Source: Coprenecus sp902388455 (GTDB lineage: Bacteria > Bacteroidota > Bacteroidia > Bacteroidales > UBA932). Taken from it: a stretch of DNA of 64,000 bases. The translations under genes were made by a program, and so were the position numbers. Under the pieces are notes generated by a model. It searched no databases. It was not told where the DNA came from and was given only the letters and a program-made list of their open reading frames with translations. Below are positions 23,069 to 31,264 of this stretch, one piece after another. The DNA is taken from assembly GCA_963931615.1 (NCBI GenBank), contig OZ007032.1:186001-250000 (forward strand), in the 5' to 3' direction. Every line of letters begins with the position of its first letter. Position 1 is the first letter of the stretch.

Positions 23069-25747
23069 ATGATATCAAGAGTAAAAAAGTATTCAATGGA
23101 AAATGAATGGCCGGGCAGTCCGTGTCTTATCCGATTTGGAAACCGACAGGAATGCGGGTATGGGAAGTACAATGCAGATGGAAAGTATGAGCCGAGTGAG
23201 AAGAATATCCGGTCTTTCAGGCGGAACTTCGGTATGGTGGCGCTCGCCGCTGTGGCAGCCCTGTCCTGCGTCGGAGCTGATGTGGTGTGCGCCCAGACTT
23301 CTTCCAGGGATGTGCGGGTTGCGTCCGGGCAGTCCGTGGCTTCGGGTCAGGACCTGGAATCTGCCGGGGTGAGACCCGGATGGCGTCTGGTATGGGAGGA
23401 GAATTTCGAGTCGGAGAGGATGGACTGGAGCGTGTGGAGCAAGACGGTGCGGGGGACGGCGGACTGGGCGGATACTCAGTCGGCGGATGAGCGCTGCTAC
23501 GGTTTCCGGAACGGCAATCTCATACTCAGGGGAATAATCAATGACGACCTGGAGGCGGACACGGCCAGGTATCTGACCGGCGGGGTGGTGACGCAGGGGA
23601 AAAAGGCATTTGCCTTTCCGGGCCGAATCGAGGTCCGGGCGAGGCTGCAGGCGGCTACCGGAGCCTGGCCGGCTATATGGCTGCTGCCCTCGGATCCCGC
23701 TGTCCGCTGGCCTCAGGGCGGAGAGATAGATATCATGGAGCGGCTTAATTATGACGGATTCGTGTACCAGACTGTACATTCGAACTACACTTACGTTCTC
23801 GGCCACAGGGACGAGCCGGCCAATTACAGTACGATGGAGATAGACCCGGAGGGATTCAATACCTATGGCGTGGATGTCTTCCGTGACAGCGTGGTGCTTT
23901 ATGTCAACGGAGTCCGGAATTTCTCGTATCCGAGGGTGCCGGATGCCGCTGACACCTTAGGGCAGTTTCCGTTCTTCCAGCCGATGTACCTGCTGATAGA
24001 CATGCAGCTCGGCGGCAGCTGGGTAGGGGAGACGGACCCGGAGGACCTTCCCGTGGAGATGGAAGTGGACTGGGTACGCTATTATGTGCCGGAGGACGGG
24101 CGCCCGGACAGTCCGGAGATCCGGCCTGCGGTGAGCATTGTGCCCCGGCCCGCTGTAATGCGCCTCTCAGAAGGAGCGCCGCTCCGTATTTCCTCCCACA
24201 GACTGTCGGTCTATGCTGCGGACAGACAGCTCCGGAGCACCGTGCGGACGTGGGCCGCATCGCTGGAGAAGCCTTACGCTCCCGGTGTCACAGAGCTCCA
24301 GACAGGCTTTACGAGAGTGGTCTCCGAAACCGTCCTTCCCGGAATACGCCTGACTGCTGCTGAGGAAAAGGCTGATATCATATTGTCCCTGGACAGGTCC
24401 CTGCCGGAAGAGGGATATGTCCTGACCGTTACCGCTGAGGGGATCCGGATTACCGGAGGAGATGCCGGCGGAGTGTGGTGGGGACTGCAGAGCCTCTCGC
24501 AGATACTGGTGCAGAGTGCGGCTGCCGCTCATCCGGGAGATTCCCTTTCTCTGCCCCTGCTGTATGTCGAGGATGAGCCTGTTTTCGGATACAGGGGCGC
24601 GATGCTGGACTGCTGCCGTCATTTCTTTACTGTGGACGAGGTGAAGCAGTACATCGATATGCTGGCCCTGCACAAGCTCAATGTGTTTCACTGGCACCTT
24701 ACCGATGACCAGGGCTGGCGGATCCGGGTCCGGAAATACCCGCTTCTGACCCGGACCGGCTCTGTCCGGAAGGAGACGAAGACCGGACATTACGGGGATG
24801 CGGCGGCCGGATATGACGGCGCTCCCTACGGTGAGGGCTGCTGGTATTCCCCGGAGGATATACGGGAGGTGGTGCGGTATGCTTCGGACCGCCATATTAC
24901 GGTGATTCCCGAGATAGAGATGCCGGGACATGCGCTGGCTGCTCTGGCGGCGTATCCGTGGTTAGGATGTACGGGCGGTCCCTATGAGGTGAGGACTACA
25001 TGGGGGATAAGCGACGATGTGTTCTGCATCGGCAAGGAAAGTACTTTCGGGTTCCTGACGGATGTCCTGGACGAGGTGTGCCGGCTTTTCCACGGGGAGT
25101 ACGTGCATGTGGGAGGAGACGAGGCTCCCGCAGTGCGGTGGAAGACTTGTCCGGACTGTCAGGCTCTGATGCGCAGGGAACAGCTTGCGGACGAGAGGCA
25201 GCTGCAGGGCTATCTCCTTCACAGGATAGAGGAATTTCTGAACGCCCGTGGAAAGAAGCTCATCGGCTGGGACGAGATACTGGAGGGAGGCGTGACACCC
25301 GGAGCTACCGTTATGTCCTGGAGAGGACCGGAAGGGGGTATCAGGGCTGCCGGCCAGGGCAATGACGTGGTGATGGTGCCCAAGCGCTATTTCTATTTCG
25401 ACTACTATCAGACCGCATATCCCTCTGCCAACGGAGAACCGCTGGGAATCGGAGGCTATGTCCCGCTGGAGAGGTGTTACTCCTTTGATCCGTTCGACGG
25501 CCTGGACGGGGAGGCAAGAACGCATATAAAAGGTATTCAGGCCAATACCTGGACGGAGTACATCCCCTGCTTCGACCATGTCCAGCACATGGACCTGCCG
25601 CGTCTTTCGGCTCTTTCGGAGGTGGCGTGGGGCAGGTACGGAGCGGATTACGGCGACTTCACGCACCGCCTGGCATCCTCGATGAAAGCCATGTACGAAT
25701 ATTATGGCTGGATATACGCTCCGTATGTGTTTGATGGTGTGAAATAG
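23069..25747 (+). CDS. GH16-GH20 fusion glycoside hydrolase
   Basis: The ~892-residue protein carries two catalytic domains. Residues ~110-350 are a GH16 beta-glucanase/endo-galactosidase-like fold with the catalytic motif GEIDIMER (Glu219, Asp221, Glu224). Residues ~360-890 are a GH20 beta-N-acetylhexosaminidase with its small N-terminal domain, HKLNVFHWHLTDDQGWR, and the catalytic pair Asp684-Glu685 in HVGGDEAP. A signal-like stretch (MVALAAVAALSCVGADVVCAQ) begins ~50-60 residues in, so the start is uncertain; ATG 23096 or a later codon is possible. Together the domains suggest endo-cleavage plus N-acetylhexosamine release on mucin-type or similar glycans; this is an inference. No SusC/SusD pair is near. 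Confidence 0.85.
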   Translation: MISRVKKYSMENEWPGSPCLIRFGNRQECGYGKYNADGKYEPSEKNIRSFRRNFGMVALAAVAALSCVGADVVCAQTSSRDVRVASGQSVASGQDLESAGVRPGWRLVWEENFESERMDWSVWSKTVRGTADWADTQSADERCYGFRNGNLILRGIINDDLEADTARYLTGGVVTQGKKAFAFPGRIEVRARLQAATGAWPAIWLLPSDPAVRWPQGGEIDIMERLNYDGFVYQTVHSNYTYVLGHRDEPANYSTMEIDPEGFNTYGVDVFRDSVVLYVNGVRNFSYPRVPDAADTLGQFPFFQPMYLLIDMQLGGSWVGETDPEDLPVEMEVDWVRYYVPEDGRPDSPEIRPAVSIVPRPAVMRLSEGAPLRISSHRLSVYAADRQLRSTVRTWAASLEKPYAPGVTELQTGFTRVVSETVLPGIRLTAAEEKADIILSLDRSLPEEGYVLTVTAEGIRITGGDAGGVWWGLQSLSQILVQSAAAAHPGDSLSLPLLYVEDEPVFGYRGAMLDCCRHFFTVDEVKQYIDMLALHKLNVFHWHLTDDQGWRIRVRKYPLLTRTGSVRKETKTGHYGDAAAGYDGAPYGEGCWYSPEDIREVVRYASDRHITVIPEIEMPGHALAALAAYPWLGCTGGPYEVRTTWGISDDVFCIGKESTFGFLTDVLDEVCRLFHGEYVHVGGDEAPAVRWKTCPDCQALMRREQLADERQLQGYLLHRIEEFLNARGKKLIGWDEILEGGVTPGATVMSWRGPEGGIRAAGQGNDVVMVPKRYFYFDYYQTAYPSANGEPLGIGGYVPLERCYSFDPFDGLDGEARTHIKGIQANTWTEYIPCFDHVQHMDLPRLSALSEVAWGRYGADYGDFTHRLASSMKAMYEYYGWIYAPYVFDGVK

Positions 25748-25759
25748 AGTAATTATGAT

Positions 25760-25767
25760 TATCTTTG
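25760..25767 (+). promoter_or_regulatory. -7 box TATCTTTG for the BPL_N lipoprotein gene
   Basis: This exact match lies 22 bp before the ATG at 25790. An in-frame ATG at 25769 lies before the predicted transcription start and is rejected. Confidence 0.6.
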
Positions 25768-25789
25768 GATGCAATTAATCCGGAAGAAT

Positions 25790-26899
25790 ATGAAAAGACT
25801 GTTGCTCATAATCATGTCTGTCGTCCTGCTGGCCTCCTGCGGGGAGGGACAGAAGATAAAAGTGGCTGTGTTCCAAGGAGACGGAGGTGCCGCGACGTGT
25901 ATCCGCGAGACGGTGGCGGCTCTCAGCTTAGACGAGGATATGGAGGTCCGGATCGTGCACAGCAGTGATATCGCTGCGGGGGTTCTGGACAGCCTGGATG
26001 CTATCGTGATTCCCGGAGGCGGGGGCAGCCGTCAGTATCTCAGTCTGGGTCAGACCAATATGGCTCTGATCAAGGATTTTGTGCACCGGGGAGGAGGAGC
26101 GGTCGGCATCTGCGCCGGAGCCTATCTGTTCTCCAATACTCCGGACTACACCTGCATGGCCCTGACCGGTGCCCGCGCCATCGACCGCGAGCATGACAAC
26201 CGCGGCCACGGTATGGCCAAGATGACTCTGAACAAGGAAGGAAAGAAGATATTCCACGAGCTGGCGAAGGAGGACACATCCTACGTCTTCTATTATGAAG
26301 GTCCCGTCTTCGTGGATAGCGATGTTCCCTACACGTCTTTCGGTACAATGGAAAGCGACGTACACGAGGAGGGAGGCGCTCCGGCAAATATGACCAACGG
26401 CAAGCCCTTTCTGACGGGCAATGACTACGGCAAGGGCAAGGTGTTTACGGTGGTGGGGCATCCTGAGGCTACTCCCGGCAAGATGTGGATGGTGCCCCGT
26501 ATGGTGCGCTGGACCCTCGGCAAGCCGCTGAAGACATATCCCCGGGAAGTTCTGACTCCGCCGGTTGCTCCGGAAGAGATCCTTATGAGCGTGGATGACC
26601 TGCGCTACGAGTCGCAGTGCTTCCAGACTTTCCTGTACGGAACGGCACAGGAGAAGGTGGCTGCTCTCGGCTGGCTGGAGGACCACTATTCATGGGACTG
26701 CAAGACGTGGCTGCAGGGACTGCTTTACGATGCTTCCCCGCAGGTGAGGGCGAGGGCTGCAAAGTATATAGGAGAGATTCAGTATCTGCCCTACGAGGCT
26801 GACCTGAATGCCGCACTGCTGAGGGAAAATGATGCCAGGGCGCGTGCGGCGATGCAGCAGGCTCTGGACGCTCTGGCAGCCCTCAGACCATGGCTTTAG
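25790..26899 (+). CDS. Lipoprotein with BPL_N (biotin-protein ligase N-terminal) domain
   Basis: The 369-residue protein has the lipobox LLASC (Cys17). A class I glutamine-amidotransferase-like domain (about 22-250) follows, of the type found at the N-terminus of eukaryotic biotin-protein ligase: VAVFQGDGGAATCIRETVAAL, IVIPGGGGSRQYL, and the nucleophile-like elbow GICAGAYL. The remaining ~110 residues are helical with HEAT-like pairs (SPQVRARAAKYIGEIQ). Its role in the periplasm or at the outer membrane is unknown. Whether the Cys is catalytic cannot be judged. The domain call is fairly firm. Confidence 0.75.
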   Translation: MKRLLLIIMSVVLLASCGEGQKIKVAVFQGDGGAATCIRETVAALSLDEDMEVRIVHSSDIAAGVLDSLDAIVIPGGGGSRQYLSLGQTNMALIKDFVHRGGGAVGICAGAYLFSNTPDYTCMALTGARAIDREHDNRGHGMAKMTLNKEGKKIFHELAKEDTSYVFYYEGPVFVDSDVPYTSFGTMESDVHEEGGAPANMTNGKPFLTGNDYGKGKVFTVVGHPEATPGKMWMVPRMVRWTLGKPLKTYPREVLTPPVAPEEILMSVDDLRYESQCFQTFLYGTAQEKVAALGWLEDHYSWDCKTWLQGLLYDASPQVRARAAKYIGEIQYLPYEADLNAALLRENDARARAAMQQALDALAALRPWL

Positions 26900-26934
26900 T
26901 ATCGGATTTTTAACAATACTTATATATAACAGAT

Positions 26935-28326
26935 ATGATCAAACGTCTTTTAACAATCTGTGCTGCTATGTCAGTAGCAGCCGCCGCCATGGCTCAGGGC
27001 GGTATCACTGACGAGATGATGGACCGGATCCGTCAGGGCTGGCAGGGAACGCCCGAGGAACTGGCCCTGCAGAATGCCATTTCTGCCAATGACATCAACA
27101 AGCTCTCCGTGAAGCAGGGCATTGAGGCCACCTACGACTACTACTTTTCTGACGAGGTGAAGTCCAAGGGTATCTCCGACCAGCAGTCCAGCGGACGCTG
27201 CTGGCTGTTTTCCGGGATGAACGTGCTTCGTGCCAAGATGATTGAAAAGTACAACCTCGGACCCTTTGAGTTCTCCCAGAACTACATCTTCTTCTATGAC
27301 CAGCTGGAGAAGGCCAATCTCTATCTCCAGGGCATCATCGACACCCGTGATCTGCCTATGGACGACCGCAAGGTGGAGTGGCTTTTCCGTCACGCGATAG
27401 GAGACGGCGGCCAGTTCACCGGAGTATCCGACCTGATAACCAAATACGGTCTGGTCCCCTCCAATGTGATGCCCGAGACATACGCCAGCAACCACACTTC
27501 CGGCATGTCCCGCCTGCTGAATCTCAAGCTCAAGGAGTTCGGCCTGGAACTCAGGGAGATAACAGGCTCTAAGAAGGAACTGCCCGCCATGCTCGAGCAG
27601 CGCAAGGTGGAGATGCTGGCCTTTGTATACCGTTTCCTCGTGCTCAATCTCGGCGAGCCCCCCATGGAGTTCACTTGGACCATGTATGACGCCGAGGGCA
27701 AGCCTGTCAGCACAAAGACCTACACCCCGAAGTCATTCTATGACGAGTATGTGGGCGTGGACCTGAAGAACAACTATGTGATGCTGATGAACGACCCTAC
27801 CCGCGAGTTCTACAAGGTCTATGAGATAGAGTATGACCGCCATCAGTATGACGGCAAGAACTGGCTGTACATCAATCTTCCCATCGAGGAGATCGAGGCA
27901 ATGGCCATCGCATCCATCAAGGACGGTACCATGATGTACTTCTCCTGCGACGTGGGCAAGTTCCTCGACAGGCAGAACGGCGTGCTGGATGTGAATTACT
28001 ACGATTACGGCTCACTCATGGGAACAACCTTCGGTATGGACAAGCGCGAGAGAATCCTCACCGGCTCCAGCGGCTCGTCCCACGCCATGACCCTTATGGC
28101 TGTGGATCTGGATGAGAACGGCAACGCCAGGAAATGGAAAGTCGAGAATTCCTGGGGCATGACAGGCCACAAAGGCCATCTGGTGATGACCGACGAATGG
28201 TTCGAGGAATACATGTTCCGTCTGGTAGTGGAGAAGAAGTACGTGCCCGAGAACATTCTCAAGCTCCTGGACACCGCTCCTATCATGCTTCCGCCCTGGG
28301 ATCCCATGTTCGCGGAGGAACTTTAA
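26935..28326 (+). CDS. pepC: Exported C1B cysteine aminopeptidase (PepC/bleomycin hydrolase family)
   Basis: The 463-residue protein has a signal peptide (about residues 1-20, cleavage after AMA) and a papain-like C1B domain. The oxyanion glutamine and catalytic cysteine are in SDQQSSGRCWLF (Cys89), the histidine in GSSGSSHAMTLMAV, and the asparagine in KVENSWG. C1B enzymes are self-compartmentalising hexamers that trim peptides from the N-terminus; most are cytosolic, but Bacteroidota versions commonly carry a leader, as here. The gene precedes the DUF4492-cyd genes by 14 bp. Confidence 0.92.
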   Translation: MIKRLLTICAAMSVAAAAMAQGGITDEMMDRIRQGWQGTPEELALQNAISANDINKLSVKQGIEATYDYYFSDEVKSKGISDQQSSGRCWLFSGMNVLRAKMIEKYNLGPFEFSQNYIFFYDQLEKANLYLQGIIDTRDLPMDDRKVEWLFRHAIGDGGQFTGVSDLITKYGLVPSNVMPETYASNHTSGMSRLLNLKLKEFGLELREITGSKKELPAMLEQRKVEMLAFVYRFLVLNLGEPPMEFTWTMYDAEGKPVSTKTYTPKSFYDEYVGVDLKNNYVMLMNDPTREFYKVYEIEYDRHQYDGKNWLYINLPIEEIEAMAIASIKDGTMMYFSCDVGKFLDRQNGVLDVNYYDYGSLMGTTFGMDKRERILTGSSGSSHAMTLMAVDLDENGNARKWKVENSWGMTGHKGHLVMTDEWFEEYMFRLVVEKKYVPENILKLLDTAPIMLPPWDPMFAEEL

Positions 28327-28340
28327 CGGGGATACTGGCA

Positions 28341-28547
28341 ATGGAACGTCTGCGCAAAATATGGCTCTTCTATTACGAAGGCTTCAGGGACATGTCATCC
28401 CTGGGCAGGACTTTGTGGATTGTAATTCTACTGAAGCTGTTTATCATGTTCGCCATTCTCAGAGTGTTCTTTTTCCGTCCGGCTCTTGCTGACTGCGGGT
28501 CTGACGCTGAAAAAAGTCAGGTAGTAATAGAGAACCTGACCAGGTAA
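28341..28547 (+). CDS. DUF4492 protein, cytochrome bd-associated
   Basis: The 68-residue protein begins MERLRKIWLFYYEGFRDMS and has one membrane span (about residues 24-47, ending in RVFFFRPAL). This is the DUF4492 family, regularly encoded immediately upstream of cydA in Bacteroidota. By position and topology it may be a small accessory subunit of the bd oxidase, as CydX is in proteobacteria, but that is an inference. It lies between pepC (14 bp) and cydA (41 bp). Confidence 0.85.
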   Translation: MERLRKIWLFYYEGFRDMSSLGRTLWIVILLKLFIMFAILRVFFFRPALADCGSDAEKSQVVIENLTR

Positions 28548-28588
28548 ACGGAAATATCAACACAATCAATAACTAAAACCTTACACAG

Positions 28589-30151
28589 ATGCTTTTGACA
28601 ACACTGGTAGACCTTTCAAGGTGGCAGTTCGCTCTGACTGCAATGTATCATTGGCTGTTTGTGCCCCTGACTCTCGGTCTGGGCTTTCTTATAGCCTTTA
28701 TGGAGACCCGGTACGTGATGACCGGAGATGAGTTCTGGAAGAGGACCACGAAGTTCTGGATGAAGCTTTTCGCCGTCAACTTCGCGATGGGAGTGGCGAC
28801 AGGTATCATCCTGGAGTTCGAGTTCGGTACCAACTGGAGCAACTATTCATGGTTCGTGGGTGACATATTCGGTGCCCCGCTGGCCATAGAGGGTATTTTC
28901 GCGTTTTTCATGGAAAGTACCTTCTTCGCTGTGATGTATTTCGGCTGGAACAAGGTCAGCAAGAAGGCCCATCTGGTATCGACATGGCTTACGGCCATAG
29001 GTACCAACCTTTCTGCAATATGGATTCTCATAGCCAATTCCTGGATGCAGTATCCTATAGGAATGGAGTTCAATCCGGATACGGCCCGCAGCGAGATGAC
29101 CGACTTCTGGCAAGTGGTGTTCTCGCCGGTGGCCATCAACAAGTTCCTGCATTCGGTGACCAACGGTTATGTGCTGGCATCGATATTCGTGATTGCCGTA
29201 TCGTCCTGGTTCCTGCTGCGCAAGCGGGAGCAGACACTGGCCCGCAAGTCCATCCGAATAGCCTCGGTATTCGGTATAATATCCCTTGCAGTGCTTATAG
29301 GGACCGGTGACGGCTCCGCCTACAATGTGGCAAAGGTGCAGCCGATGAAGCTGGCTGCCATGGAGGGACTGTACGACGGCTCTGAGAAAGCGCCATTAGT
29401 AGCCGTAGGTATCCTTAATCCCGACAAGGACATCATAGGCGGGGAGGGTGCAGACGAGGACCCTTACCTTTTCGAAATATCCTTCCCCAACATGCTCTCA
29501 TTCCTTGCGACCCGTCAGGCAGACGGTTTCGTGCCAGGTATCAATGACATTATTAAAGGTGGCTACGAGTTCACCGACAGGGAGGGCAACACCTACATCG
29601 AGCCCTCGTTTGCCGAGAAAAAGGCAATGGGTACGGCTGCAGTTACGGCCCTGGCCGACTATCAGACAGCCAAGGAGTCCGGAGACACCCAGGCTATGGC
29701 CCAGGCCGAGGCAGCGCTGGAGCAGAATTTCGACTACTTCGGCTACCACTATGTGGAGGAGCCCGAGGACCTCGTACCCAATGTGCCCCTGGTATTCTAC
29801 GCCTTCCATATCATGGTGGCCCTCGGCATGTTCTTCATCCTGCTCTTTATTCTCTACATCATCTTCGAGTGGAAGAACCTCATCGTCAAGGATAAGCACA
29901 AATGGCTCCTGTGGCTTGGCATCATCAGCGTACCTCTGGTATACATCTGCTCGCAGTCGGGCTGGATAGTAGCCGAGGTAGGCCGTCAGCCCTGGACGAT
30001 CCAGAACCTGCTTCCCGTGAATGCGGCCGTATCGGGAGTCGAGTCCGGCAACGTTCTCACGACCCTGATCATTTTTGCAGTCCTGTTCACCGCCATGCTG
30101 TGCGTGGAGATCAGCATCATGCTCAAACAGATTAAGAAAGGAGGAGAATAA
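28589..30151 (+). CDS. cydA: Cytochrome bd ubiquinol oxidase subunit I
   Basis: The 520-residue membrane protein is subunit I of the bd-type quinol oxidase, which reduces O2 to water with high affinity. It begins with the family pattern RWQFALTAMYHWLFVPLTLGL, whose histidine (His21) aligns with the haem-ligating His19 of E. coli CydA, and has FAINFAMGVATGI-like and WIVAEVGRQPW motifs. A long hydrophilic insertion between about residues 250 and 400 contains the quinol-binding Q-loop. cydB follows after two bases. In gut Bacteroidales this enzyme permits growth and protection at nanomolar oxygen. Confidence 0.96.
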   Translation: MLLTTLVDLSRWQFALTAMYHWLFVPLTLGLGFLIAFMETRYVMTGDEFWKRTTKFWMKLFAVNFAMGVATGIILEFEFGTNWSNYSWFVGDIFGAPLAIEGIFAFFMESTFFAVMYFGWNKVSKKAHLVSTWLTAIGTNLSAIWILIANSWMQYPIGMEFNPDTARSEMTDFWQVVFSPVAINKFLHSVTNGYVLASIFVIAVSSWFLLRKREQTLARKSIRIASVFGIISLAVLIGTGDGSAYNVAKVQPMKLAAMEGLYDGSEKAPLVAVGILNPDKDIIGGEGADEDPYLFEISFPNMLSFLATRQADGFVPGINDIIKGGYEFTDREGNTYIEPSFAEKKAMGTAAVTALADYQTAKESGDTQAMAQAEAALEQNFDYFGYHYVEEPEDLVPNVPLVFYAFHIMVALGMFFILLFILYIIFEWKNLIVKDKHKWLLWLGIISVPLVYICSQSGWIVAEVGRQPWTIQNLLPVNAAVSGVESGNVLTTLIIFAVLFTAMLCVEISIMLKQIKKGGE

Positions 30152-30153
30152 TT

Positions 30154-31254
30154 ATGGATACACTGTATTTTCTGCAACATTACTGGTGGGCTCTGGTAGC
30201 CCTTCTTGGAGCTATTCTGGTGTTCCTGCTGTTCGTACAGGGAGCACAGGGTCTGCTGCTCCGCACTGCTTCCTCAGAGGAGGAAAAGGATTTTGTAGTA
30301 AAATATGCAGGGCATAAATGGGAAATAACCTTCACGACCCTCGTGACTTTCGGAGGTGCCGCCTTCGCATCCTTCCCCCTGTTCTACTCAACCAGTTTCG
30401 GCGGAGCCTACTGGCTGTGGATCTGCATTCTGCTGCTTTTCGTTATTCAGTCTTTCTCCTTCGAATACCGCAAGGCTGCAGGCAACCTCTTCGGCGCCCG
30501 TACATTTGAGATATTCCTCTTTCTCAATGGTGCTCTCGGAACATTCCTGCTCGGGGTGGCTGTCGGTACTTTCTTCACCGGCGGGGCCTTTACGGTGGAC
30601 AAGGTGTCCATAACGGATGCTGCGTCTCCGGCCATTTCCCGCTGGGCAAACGGCTGGCACGGACTGGACGCTCTGGCAAATCCGATGAACCTGCTTCTTG
30701 GAGTAGTGGTATTCCTGGCTGCCAGGACTCTTGGACTGCTCTACCTTCTGATGAAACCGGATGTAGGTGCATTTGCGGAGAAATGCCGTAAGAGGCTGAT
30801 GATCTCGGCTCCTGCCTTTGTCCTGACTTTCGTGGCTTTCGTGCTGTGGATGTTCCTCAAGACCGGATATGCGGTGGATCCCGCTACAGGCACAATATCT
30901 GCCGAACCTTTCAAGTATCTGCACAATATGCTGCACACCTGGTGGACAGCAGTAGTTTTCCTGTCAGGAGTGGTGCTCGTACTCGCCGGACTTGCAAGGC
31001 ATTTCCTCGGCAAGGGAGTCAGACAGAACTTCTACATCGTGGGTGGCGGAGCCTTGCTGGCTGTCTGGGCCATCCTGCTCTGCGCCGGTTTCAATGACAC
31101 CGCCTACTACGTATCGACCGTGGACCTGCAGAGCTCCCTGACTCTCTACAACAGCTCCTCGAGCCTCTTCACCCTCAAGGTGATGGCCTGGGTGTCCATA
31201 GCGATTCCCTTTGTCATAGCCTATATCGTATGGGCATGGCGCAAGATGCGGTAG
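30154..31254 (+). CDS. cydB: Cytochrome bd ubiquinol oxidase subunit II
   Basis: The 366-residue protein has about eight or nine membrane segments. The opening TLYFLQHYWWALVALLGAILVFLLFVQG is the CydB pattern. CydB stabilises the haem-bearing CydA. It lies two bases after cydA and ten bases before the PEP-synthase-like gene, implying one operon. No CydC/CydD-type ABC genes are in the window. Confidence 0.95.
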   Translation: MDTLYFLQHYWWALVALLGAILVFLLFVQGAQGLLLRTASSEEEKDFVVKYAGHKWEITFTTLVTFGGAAFASFPLFYSTSFGGAYWLWICILLLFVIQSFSFEYRKAAGNLFGARTFEIFLFLNGALGTFLLGVAVGTFFTGGAFTVDKVSITDAASPAISRWANGWHGLDALANPMNLLLGVVVFLAARTLGLLYLLMKPDVGAFAEKCRKRLMISAPAFVLTFVAFVLWMFLKTGYAVDPATGTISAEPFKYLHNMLHTWWTAVVFLSGVVLVLAGLARHFLGKGVRQNFYIVGGGALLAVWAILLCAGFNDTAYYVSTVDLQSSLTLYNSSSSLFTLKVMAWVSIAIPFVIAYIVWAWRKMR

Positions 31255-31264
31255 ACCCGGAACT

